Shown: piece after piece, positions 13,501 to 25,500 of the stretch | Position numbering within the stretch: position 1 is the first letter of the stretch | Layout of the letters: the number at the start of each line of letters is the position of its first letter | Assembly: GCA_035771175.1 (NCBI GenBank) | Contig: CM069593.1 | Span: forward strand, 41,663,741 to 41,727,740 | Reading direction: 5' to 3' | Length of the DNA: 64,000 nucleotides | Origin: Paratinospora sagittata | Lineage: Eukaryota > Streptophyta > Magnoliopsida > Ranunculales > Menispermaceae | Translations under genes and position numbers: made by a program | Notes under the pieces: generated by a model | The model's database searches: none | What the model was told of the DNA's origin: nothing | Seen by the model: the letters and a program-made list of their open reading frames with translations, nothing else

Positions 13501-16500
13501 TCATGCATTGGCATCATACATATCACCACCTAGGGACGTATATGGTTTATGACTCATAGAATAGTTAGGAGCATTGCTCGCTATTCATATTATTTCTCTG
13601 GAGAGGGACGTACATGAGAACCCGGCTACGCCCGGGGAGGGATATCAGTACGTGAATCCTGAGCATCGTTCCTGAGGAGGGACGTACAGTGAGAACCTGG
13701 CTACGCTTGGGAAGGACACATGTACGTGAACTCAGGCGATGTACGTTCATCAAACCATTACGAGACGGTGTCATGCATACATACATATTGATTGATTATG
13801 ATGCTCACATGTGTATTTAAGATATTTGATATTGAAGTATGCTTTATTAATTGTTATACTCACGAACTATTTACCCACTGAGCGCGTTAAGCTCACTCCA
13901 TTATTATCCAATCTTTCACAGGAAATTAGGGTGGACTGGGTGCAGGTTATGGGGACCACATTTTGTACCCTTTGTATGATTCATTGGGGATTTTGGGAGT
14001 ATGTTCCCTTGACCGTTTCATGTACAAAAAGTATTCTGAATTAAATGAAATCAGATTTGTACTCTGTTATATATTTCCGCTGCGCACTCTGTTGTTACCA
14101 TTGTAATTGTTCCAAATGCGCGCCCCGTCCGCGAGTGTACCGCCGGTTTAGGCGCGTCCGAGCGGGGTGTGACACCGAGGACGTCCATTCACGAACACAA
14201 AGTAGGACACAAATCTTAGACACCCTTGAATCCATCTCCTCCACCTTATACCAAAACCCTTCGTCTTTAAGACATAATCGAGAAAGTCCCAGTTGACCAT
14301 GTCATATGCTGTAGCAAAATCAATTTTGAAAACCACCCCTGCCTTCTTATTAGATCTGTAATCCTCCACCAACTCATTGGCAACTAGTATCGCATCAACA
14401 ATTTGGCGCCCTTGTACAAAAGCCATTTGATTTTTAGAAACCGTCCCCTGTAATACACCCTTCAATTTGTTCGTCAAAATCTTTGCGATTATCTTATAAA
14501 GACTTGTGGTTAAACTGATAGGCCTAAAATTTGCCACCCTTCTTGAAACAGTCTTCTTAGTAATTAGGCAAATATATGTCTCATTAGTACACCCATTAAT
14601 AACCCCATTATGAAAAAATTCCATCAACACCTTCATAAGGTCTTCCTTCACAATGCCCCAACTAGCCTGGAAACAAGATATAGTCATACCGTTCGCCCCA
14701 GGTGCTTTAGATCCCTCACAATCAAACACGGCTTGTTTGATCTCCTCCATATCAAAAGGTTGTTCAATCCCATCTCTATCCACCCCATCAATTGGATTCC
14801 AATCAATTCCATCCACCCCCCACACGCCCCCAACACCTCTAGAAAAAACACTTCGAAAGTGGCCAATCACCTCAGTCGCAATCTCATCTTCCCCTTCAAC
14901 AACTGACCCATCATCCCTCTCCAACTCCAATATGGAGTTAATAGCTCTACGCCCAGTCATTAAACCTATGGAAAAATTTGGAATTAACATCTCCCTCTTT
15001 GAACCATCGAACCTTAGATTTGAGTATGGAAACTATCTTCATTCACACAGCTTCCATAACTCAACTTTAGCATTCGATCTCTCTTGGGCCAGTGTCTCAT
15101 TCCAATTAGGACCACCTTCTTTTTTATCAAGCTCCACAACAACCCCTTCTAACTCCTTCCTCCTCACCATATCCCATCCCATAATCTCTTTACCCCACCC
15201 ATGAAGCCTAGACTTCACATGTCTCACCACCTGCATGAACTTAACATAGGGTTTCCAACATGCATAACCACCAATTTACACCATCATTCATTTAGAATGA
15301 ATCATTTATTCAACATAGTTTACATGCACATAATATGGAAAAACCCGAGTCCACTTTCTAATCTTAGGTCTATAACAAACAACCCCGCCAATTTCTTGCT
15401 AGAAATTGGGGGTTTCACTATTAATGGGTTCCAAACTACACCTAATCTCACATATATAACATGCAAGGTCAAACTCATACAAAAGTTTATCTACCACTTC
15501 ATCAAATCCGAGATTTAAGTGTAGAGAACACTATGGATGTAGATTTAGGTCAAGGAAGACCTTGGAGGTGCTGGCCCCCAGATAGATTTGGTGGTATCAA
15601 TCACGACTGGCCAGTGATCAAAGACTAACCTACCACCCACCTCCTGTCTATGGAAAGGAAATGACTCCCCCCATCCCGCCCCCAACAAGAATTTGTCCAA
15701 TCGACAACACACTGTTTGCAGTCCAAAGTTGGACCAAGTAAAGTTACCATTGAGAAGAGGGGGATCGATAAGCTCAAGCTCCCTAATCAATTCATCAAAC
15801 TCCCTCATACTCCTTGTGAACCTTCCACTACCCACCTTCTCGGAGAGAGTCCGTATTACGTTAAAATCACCGACGCAACACTTGTCCCCACAAATGCTGT
15901 TAAGCCCCGTAATTTCATCCCAAAAATGACTTCTAAGTCTCCTATCATTGGGGCCATGTACCCCTGACAGCTACCACCCATCTTCTTCCTCCCCTCAATC
16001 TTCACAGACACAAAAAGCTCCCCAATCAGTCTATTAGAGACTGTAACCCCCACTTGAATTCCATGCCACTAATAAACCTCCTGCTGTCCCCACTGCTGGA
16101 AGAAAAGCCCAGTCTTTGAATCTTGACTGCCACAGTGAACCCACCAATTCTCTATCCACCCTTGTACATTTAACCTCTTGAAGTATGATAATATCAGGAC
16201 TAAACTTCCCAATGGACCGCTTGATCATGCGTCAACTTCCCAATGAACCTATGGACCTATCCTTTATCATAATCAATTTCCAAGTTTGTGTCAACTCATC
16301 TTTTTTAATTTCTTTGCTTTGTCGGATACTAATTATGAGGAGACTTGAACCATAACCTGGTTTCAATAGCTAGTGTCTCAATTTGGATACTGATGCTTCA
16401 AATATAAAATAATATGTCTATATAATTCAATACGTCCATCATACCAGCATCCTACTTCAATATAGACTGTATAGACTGTAGAAATACTTCAAAGTCTCAC

Positions 16501-19500
16501 TACAATTGCATGGATTAGCTCTTAACTATTTGCTTGATTATGTGTAATAAATGGATATTTAGCATATTATATTATGAGTCCTACAAAATGATCTAGCTAT
16601 ATTAGAATATTCACATTATGAGACATGAAGCTTTGTTTTTATTTTTAAAAACTGTAAACATCATATTAGTATTAGAAAAGTTACTCAGAATACTTGTGCC
16701 CTTAGGCTTCTTATGGAATTTTAGAAATGAGGATCCACACCCTTCTTCTACTGTTCTACACTAGTGTACACATCTGGGATCCCTATTTTTATCCACCTTG
16801 GCACTTATTACACCTCAATCCATTTCTTCACTGCCATTTTCTTTTTACATTGCATTGTTGTGTCAATAAAAGTGTGCATTTGTGTGTAGGTTTTACGAGG
16901 GGATAACAGTGCCCTTGCTAATGACATTCGGAAGGAAATGAAGGTAAGTATTTGGGAAAGAATTTCTTGAATGAATATATGTGAAGTTATTTTTTGAAGT
17001 CAAACTTATAGAGAATTAAGAAATAGAAGGTCTTATGCCCTCGGTTTCTGCAAAAGAGGATAGTAATAACCTGTATCCTCTTGTTTCTTTTTTCTTAAGG
17101 AAAAAACTGAATGTGTTTTTATGAATCATTTCACAACTACATGATGCATTTGGTTATTGTTATGATTGCCAATTGACCATCACATTTGGTTGCTTTTAGT
17201 AAAGAACATATCTGAGAAATGGTAGGAACATCTCCAATTAGAGATAAAATGAGAGAGGGCTTATTAAGACGGTTTGGTGCATACAACAAAGACAATTAAA
17301 TGCTATAATTAAGAAGAGAGGCATTATTTTATTTTTTTGGTAAGAAAAGGGAGACATTAATTTAGCTATTAACTCAAATACTAGGTATATATAGAAAGCT
17401 TTAGACTTAGTTTCCAATTCAGATTAGGAAGGTTTTCTACTCAGTCCAAGAAAACTAATACAGTCAAGGAGACTAATAAATAGAAACACATGAAAATAGA
17501 AATAATCCTCAGGCCCACAAAGTGGCTGAGCCACATCGTACGTAACAATCTTCACCTTCGTGAGGACCACCTCAAGCCACTAGCCAATCACAACTAATCA
17601 ACATTTCTTGATGCGCCCCTCGAGGCGCTCAACTCTGTAGGATATTGATCAAGTTCAAGCAATGCTCAAACTTGACCTCTGAGACTGTCTTTGTCAGCAT
17701 ATCTGTGGGATTATCCTTGGTACTAATCTTTTGTAAAGAAATCTCACCCTCCTTGATAATCTCGCGAACAAAATGGAAACGAACATCAATATGCTTGGTC
17801 CTGGCATGATGCACTTGGTTCTTAGCCAAGTGAATGACACTCTAACTGTGGCAATGCACTGGTACACTCTCCAAGGTAATTCCCAAGTCACCAATCAAAC
17901 CTCGGAGCCACAAAGCCTCCTTCACAACCTCTGTCACTGCCATATACTCTGCATCAGTGGTAGACAAAGCAACTGTAGTTTGCAACATACACCTTCAACT
18001 AATAGGACCACGTGCCAAAGTGAACACATAACTTGTTGTGGAGCGCCGCTTGTCTAAATTACCAGAATAATCAAAATCCACATATCCACTGACAAGTGAA
18101 CTTGTACCATTGTCCCACTGGAAAATCAATCCTACATCCAATGTACCTCGAAGAAACCGCAACAACCATTTCACTGCTTGCCAATGCAGCTTTCTAGGAT
18201 CTGCCATATATCTACTAACAACACTCACTACATGTGAAATATCTGGCCTAGTGCACACCATAGCATACATCAAGCTACCTACTGCACTAGCATATGGAAC
18301 ATGACTCATGTACTCACACTCCTCATCGATGCTCGGAGACATATCTGCTGAAAGTCGAAAATGAGTTGCCAATGGAGTACTCACTGGCTTAGAGTTCTCC
18401 ATTCCAAACCTCGAAAGCACTTTCTCCAAGTACTTCCTTTGTGACAAATATAACTTGCTCTTTTTCCTTTCTCTATGTATCTTCATACCAAGAATCTTCT
18501 TAGCTGCACCCAAATCCTTCATGATTTTAACCTGTTGATCTCATCCAAGCTCTTAGCAGCAATTAGCATGTCATCAACGTACAAGAGTTAATAAACATAA
18601 GAGCCATCTGGAAGCTTCAGAAAGTGGACACAACTGTCATACTTGCTCCTCATGTATCCTTGCCTGATCATGAAGGTGTCAAACTTCTTATACCACTATC
18701 TGGGTGACTGCTTAAGCCCATATAAGGACCTTTTCATTCTGCACACATGATCACTCTTACCAACAACATCAAAGCCTTCAGGCTGCTTCATGTAAATTGT
18801 CTCATCCAAGTCCCCATGTAAGAAAGCTGTCTTGACATCTAGTTGCTTGAACTCCTAGTCAAATAATGGAACCAATGCCAACAATACTCTAATAGAAGTG
18901 TGCTTCACAACTGGAGAAAACACCTCATTGCAGTCCACGCCTTCTCTCTGAGCATACCCTTTGGCAACCAATCTTGTCTTATATCTCACATTGTATGATC
19001 CTGGATGGTCATCTTTCTTGGAATACACCACTTGCACCCAATAGCCCGCTGACCCTTAGGTAATTCTACAAGTTCCCAAGTCTGGTTCTTCATCAATGAG
19101 TCAATCTCATCCTGCATGGCTTCTTTCCATCTTTTAGAACAACTATCACTCATTGCCTCCCTGAAAGTGGAAGGATCATTTCCATAGGCTGTCAATGCAT
19201 ATGCCACCATGTCTTCGAACCCATAGCGAACTAGTGCTTTAATCGTCCTCTTAGCTCTGCCACTAGCTAAGGACTACTACTGGTGCTCACTGGCTCCACC
19301 TGTTGTCTCCTCCACATTACTCTTTGAATTTTCTCCTGGAGTACTGAACTCCCCTTACACAGAATCACATTTACCCTTTTCCTGAGAATCCATCTGCTTA
19401 TTAGACATTAAAGTAGACTCATCGAATGTCACATCCCTGCTAATCACAATTTTATGTAAATCAGGACACCATAACCTATATCCTTTAACGCCATCTGCAT

Positions 19501-22500
19501 AACCTAGAAATATGGCTTTCCTAGCTCTTGGATCAATCTTATTTTCCCTAACATGATGGTAAGCTAGACATCCAAACATTCTCAAAGAGTTGTAATCAGC
19601 AGCATTACCAGACCATACCTCAAGTGGCAATCAATAGATGTAAATGGTGATTTGTTAACGAGGAAACAAGTTGTATTCATCGCCTCTGCCCATAGCTCTT
19701 TACCCAAACCAACATTGGATAACATACACCGCGCCCTCTCCAGTAGAGTGTTGTTCATCCTCTCTGCAAGTCCATTTTGTTGTGGTGTTTCCTTAACTAT
19801 GAAGTGTCTCTCAATGCCTTCATCTTCACGAAACTTTGAGAATACTTTACTGGTGTACTCACCACCATTATCGGTTCTCAACCTCTTGATGCTTCTTTCA
19901 GTTTGCTTCTCAACCTTTGTCTTCCATTTCTTAAAGACCTCAAATACTTCATCCTTACTTTTCAGTATTTTCAGCCAGACCATACGTGAAAAGTCATCTA
20001 TAAAGGAAACAAAATACCTCCCTCCACCAAGTGAGGGAACTGTGGAAGGACCCCACACATCTTAATAGATATAATCCATAGTACCTCTGGTGCAGTGAAC
20101 TGCCTTGTTGAACTTAACTCTGCACTGTTTTCCAACACGCAATGCTCAGAGAAGTCCAACTTCTCTACCTTACTTTTCCCAAGTAAGCCTTTCTAACTCA
20201 ACACCTCAAGTCCCCTCTGATTCATAAGCCCTAATCGCATATGCCACAACTGTGTATCTGCTGAGCCACTATCTATAGACATTGTTGTACTACCTGTAAC
20301 TGTATGCCTTGATAACACATACAAGTTACCAACTTTCTTGCTCTTCATAACCACCAGTGCACATCGGACTACCTTTAGAACTACACCTTCAGCTACAATC
20401 CTGTAGCCCTGTGAATCTAAAGTACCCTAAAAAATAAGATTCTTCCATAACTCTGGAACATGTCTGACCTCTGTCAAAGTCCTCACAACACCATCATGCA
20501 TGTTGATCTTCACTGTTCCTATTCCTACTGTCTTACAGGCCATATTATTCCCCATAAGTACAATACCACCGTTCACACTCTAATAAGAAGCAAACCAGTC
20601 CCTATTGGGACACATATGATATGAACAACCTGAAGCAATAATCCACTCATCACCTAAGCATCCCACAGTGGCTGAAAGGACATTAGCACTATCAGACTCT
20701 TCCTCTGCAACTGCTGCATTACTGGAATCTACTAATTTTTGTTTTCTTTTGCGCTTTGGACAATCTTTCTTAAAGTGCCCTTCTTTATGACATTCAAAGC
20801 ACTTTAATTTTCTTCGCTTTGATTTTGATCTGGTTTGACCTCCACTACCTTTGGACCCTTTCTGTTTAGATCTACCTCTAACAAGCAAGCCTTCACTTTT
20901 TCCTTCAGTAACCATCTTTTTCAACTCCTTCGAGTTCAAAGCTGCTTTGACATCCTCTAGAGTCAGGGTATCTCTACTGTAGATCAAAGTATCCACAAAG
21001 TGCTCATAGGAATCCGATAGTGAACATAGCAAATACATTGCTTTGTCCTCATCACTGAGTTTGTACCCGACATTCTTCAAAGCCCTAAGAATTTTGTTAA
21101 ACTCCTCATGTTGTTTTCTCATGGATGCACCTTCCTTCATCTTCAACATGTGCAACTGTTTCTTTAGATACAATCGAATTATTAGAGATTTTATCATATA
21201 CAAACTCTCTAATTTCAACCACAAACCCGCAGTTGTAGTCTCTTCAATTTCTCACATAATTTCATCACTCGAGCATAAGAGAATTGTTAAAACAATAAAA
21301 GACACAAAGATGTAACGTGGTTCGGTTCTATGGCCTACATCCACAGGAGAAGAGAAAGAATATTTTCTTATTCTTGTGTAATGTCTTAATGGAAGGACTC
21401 CATATATATAGACATACAGGGCAATGTACATATAGCTATAATTACAATTTTAGTAACTGCTATATAAAACGTCTTACTAAAATTATCATCTTTCCTTAAA
21501 GGAAATAAATCCGTAAAGGAAATAAATCTGTACAGGAAACAAATCTCAACACTCCCCTCAAGTTGGTGAATAAAGGTTTACCATTCCCAGCTTTGACACA
21601 TTTGCTTGAAATGCAGTATGATTTAACCCTTTACTGAGCATATCGGCGAGCTGATTATTGGTAGACACATATGGAGTACAGATCAACCCACTATCAAGCT
21701 TCTCTTTAATAAAGTGTCTATCAATCTCTATATGCTTGGTTCGATCATGTTGAACTGGGTTATGGGCAATGCTAATTGCAGATTTATTGTCACAATAGAG
21801 TCTCATAGGGCCATCCCAGTGTATCTTCAAATCTGTCCAAATTATCGGCAACCATAATAGCTCACAAACCCCTTGTGCCATTGCTCGGAATTCTGCTTCA
21901 GCACTAGATCTGACCACTACATTCTGCTTTTTACTTCGCCATGTCACCAAATTTCCACCAAGAAACGTACAATATCCAGTAGTTGATCTTCTGTCAACTA
22001 CTGAACCAGCATAGTCTGAATCAGTATATGCTTCAAGAACCATTCTTGTGTGTCGTTTAAATAAGATGCCCTGTCCTGGAGTCCCTTTAAGATACTGTAG
22101 AACGCGATTAGCTGCTTGCAAATGAATATCTTTAGGATTGTGCATGAACTGACTTATTACACTCACTGCATATGCAATATCAGTCTTGTGTGAGAGAGAT
22201 AGATGAGTCTTCCTACTAGTCTTTGATACATCTCCTTATTAACAATCAGCGCTTCTTCAACTTCTCCAAGCTTGTGATTAAGATCAATAGGAGTATTCAT
22301 CGGTTTGCATGCTAGCTTCCCTGTTTCTTTAAGAAGGTCTGTAATGTACTTCTGTTGAGAGATAAAGATTCCCTGTTTAGAGTGTGCCACTTCAATCCCT
22401 AGGAAGTATTTCAATCTCCCTAGTTCCTTGATCTCAAATTCCTCGGTCAAACACCGCTTCAAATTTTGTCTCTCGTTCTCATTGTTTCCTGTCATGATGA

Positions 22501-25500
22501 TGTCATCAATATACACTAATAGAGCTGTAACTTCCCCCGAAGTCGAGTGCTTAATAAACAGAGTGTGATCTCCTTGGCTTTGTTTATATCCCATATTTGT
22601 CATTACTTTGGCAAACCGACCAAACCATGCCCTCGAAGATTGTTTAAGTCCATACAGGGTCTTTTTCAATTTACACACTTTATCAGTGGTGCCAAATCCT
22701 GGAGGCACTTCCATATAGATTTCTTCTTCTAAATGCCCATGTAAAAATGCATTCTTTACATCAAATTGTTGCAGTTCCCAGTCATAATTAGCTGCCAATG
22801 ACAAAAGAAGTCTCACAGTATTCATTTTTGCAACCGGAGCAAATGTCTCTTGATAGTCCACACCATATGCCTGAGTATATCCTTTGGCTACGAATCTTGC
22901 CTTGTAGCGCTTTAAGGACCCATCTGCTTTGTATTTTACTGTATAAACCCATTTGCATCCCACAGGTTTCTTTCCTGCAGGCAAGTCTACCAACTCCCAT
23001 GTTGTATTTTTCTCCAGGGCTTCCATTTCCACATTCATAGCTTGTTTTCAATTTGTATTAGATAAAGCCTCGGATGATAATGTAGGAGTCTGGATGTTGT
23101 TCAGGTCGGTAAGGAAACTTTTATGCGTTGGCGAGAACTTCTCGAAGGATACAACATGAGATAGTGGATACAAGGGATGTTTAGTGCATTCCCTTGTGCC
23201 CTTTCTAATGGCAATGGGAAGATCATTGTCAGGTTCAGAGGCTAAAAGATCATTGTTAGTTTCAAGAACTAATGAAATTTGTAAGGAGGGTTCAAGATTT
23301 GTTACCTCATTTTCAGGGATTGGTTTAGATTCTTGAACTTGCATCGGTTCAGGAGCTGCAGCTTTCTCCCTGGAGTACATTTGTCTAGTCATCCGATCCT
23401 TAGGTTCGTCATTGGGTACAGAGGGTGTAGGAGATTCGGGTTTGGTTTGTTGGAGGTTATCGGGGCCAAAAAGATCAAAAGGGTTATCAAGGGAGTTCCG
23501 ATCCTTATCTTCCATGATGACATTCTCCCCCGGAAGAGGAGGAGCGGAAAAATAGGGCTCAGGTTCACAGAAAGTGACATCGGCAGAGACAAAGAATTTC
23601 TTTGATGGCGGATGATAGCATTTATATCCCTTTTGAGTGGAAGAGTATCCGACAAAAACACATTTAAGAGCTCTCGGGTCCAACTTTCCCCTGTTGGGTT
23701 GGTGAACATGGACAAATGAAACACACCCAAATATTTTAGGTATAAGATTATTGGAGATTTTAAGCTTAGGATAAAATTGACGTAGCTTTTCCATAGGACT
23801 TTTGAAATCAAGGGTCCGGGATGGTAGGCGGTTAATAAGGTGTGTTGCAGTAAGGAAAACTTCCCCCCAATAGGACTTAGGCATATTATTTTGAAATAAA
23901 AATGCTCGGGTTGTATCAAGCAGGTGACCGTTTTTTCTTTCAGCAACTCCATTTTGTTGTCGAGTGTGAACACAGGATGATTCATGAAGGATCCCCTTGG
24001 TTTGGAAGTAATTGGTCAATGTTTGATTAAAATAGTCTTTAGCATTGTCAGATCGAAATCTCTTGATTTTAGCACCAAATTGGGTATGTATCACGTTATG
24101 GAAGGTAGGGAGAATAAAGCTCACATCGGATTTTTGTTTTAATAAGAATATCCACGAGACTGTAGTACAATCATCAATGAAGGACACAAACCATTGCGCT
24201 CCAGAAACATTAGGTATAAGAGTGGGACCCCAAATATCACTATGAATTAGGTCAAAAGGATCTGAACTTCTGTCATTACTAAGTAGAAATGATATACGCT
24301 TTTGTTTCGCAAGTTCACACACTTCACAATGAAAATCTTCAACATTCAGAGATTTAAACAAAAAAGGAAACATGATTTTAAGAGATCGAAAAGAAAGATG
24401 GCCAAGGCGGCAATGATGGAGCCATAACTTTTCTTTATTGGAAAGTTTGTGCTCAGAGAGAAATGAAGTGGTGCTCTTGATAGGATGTACTGGTGTCTCA
24501 AGGTAATACAACCCGTCCTGTTCCTTAGCATGTCCAATCATCGTCCCCAAATCCTGGTCCTGAAATGCACAGTAAGTAGGGAAGAAGGTCACATTACAAC
24601 TCAGATCATGGGTTAGTTTTTTAATAGAGATAAGATTGGTAGATAGTTTAGGAACATGAAGAACATTTCTGAGTGCAAGGGTGGGGCTAATGTGAACATC
24701 ACCTATACCAGCAACTGTGGTTAAGGATCCATCAGTTGTGGCTATTTTCCGACTACTAGGACATCGGTTGTAGGTATGAAATATATTGGGAGAATTTGTG
24801 ATCAGTAGCACCAGAATCTATAATCCAAGAGTTAGCAAAAGATTTATCCGAGACGTTAAATCCAATAGAAATAGAAAAGTTACCTGAATGGGCCAATGAA
24901 CAGGTACCTGAGGGTTTGTCAAGAGTGCCAAGCAAAGATTTCAATCTTTTAATATCATCTTGGCTGAATCCGTCTGGCACCGGGGAGGCTGCAATTGTTG
25001 GTTCGGTAGACAGATGTGCTTGTCCACTGGTTTTCTACTGTCCTCCGTTGTAGCCCCATTCTTTACTGGAAGTTGAAGGCTTGCCATGAAGTTTCCAACA
25101 CTTCTCCCTGGTATGTCTAGTCTTCTGACAATAAGTACACCTTAGATTGTCCCTATTGTCTCGATTTGGGACCTTTGATGATTCGGCGCGCGGAGTGTGT
25201 CTTTTGATCATTTCCCCGATTGGCAACCATAGCTGAGCCTTCCATCTTCTGAGGTGTGAGCATAACATTTTTTCTGCTTTCTTCAGTCCGGATAGCGGCG
25301 ATAGTCTCATTCAGAGTTGGTAACTCTTTGTTGAGAGTTTGAACTCTCACTTGATCTAACTCTGCATTGAGTCCAGCCAAGAAGTCATAGACTCGATTCT
25401 TCTCAATATAGTTCTTTAAAATTACAGCATTTGCTGGGCATTTAGTCTCAATACACCTATAATGGTCAAGTTCCTGCCAGAGATTTTTCAATACATTGGC

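Larger units (their letters stand above)
12347..14174 (+). mobile_element. Gypsy-type solo LTR with 304-bp 5' extension, inside the LINE
   Basis: The segment begins TGTCACGCCC and ends GGGGTGTGACA, flanked by the 5-bp duplication CCGAG at 12342-12346 and 14175-14179, which falls exactly within LINE RT coding sequence. From 12648 (TGTAATACCC) onward it is homologous to the LTRs at 47479-48859 and 56932-58344, including the CTATATAAACC promoter box near 12852 and the GGTGGGGAACGAAACATA region near 13040. Bases 12347-12647 have no counterpart there and are made of inverted repeats. Internal sequence and the second LTR are absent, consistent with LTR-LTR recombination. Confidence 0.85.
10584..16228 (-). 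pseudogene. LINE ORF2: endonuclease, RT and zf-RVT, fragmented
   Basis: Read from right to left: the endonuclease begins with [13 protein letters not shown] near 16190 (a catalytic Glu motif) and continues to about 15550 ([15 protein letters not shown]-like FDHWPVVI). RT spans 14990-14180 ([40 protein letters not shown]) and 12346-11690 ([11 protein letters not shown], where FADD is usual, then [10 protein letters not shown]). The zinc-binding end is at 11156-10830 ([24 protein letters not shown]). Several frameshifts and stops plus the solo LTR abolish function. Confidence 0.88.
10460..16256 (-). mobile_element. LINE (non-LTR) retrotransposon, slightly 5'-truncated
   Basis: Flanked by a perfect 18-bp repeat CTATCCTTTATCATAATC at 10442-10459 and 16257-16274. 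The left end starts with a T-tract (poly-A on the minus strand) and a TA-microsatellite. On the minus strand it encodes an AP endonuclease, reverse transcriptase and zf-RVT. The first gag-like ORF and the opening residues of the endonuclease are absent, so reverse transcription stopped early. A 1.8-kb solo LTR (12347-14174) sits in the RT, so the LINE itself is about 4 kb. Confidence 0.92.

Noticed and set aside
13565..14044. Open frames inside the solo LTR
   Set aside because: The same frames are not kept in the homologous Gypsy LTRs at 48300-48740 and 57780-58220, so they are chance frames.
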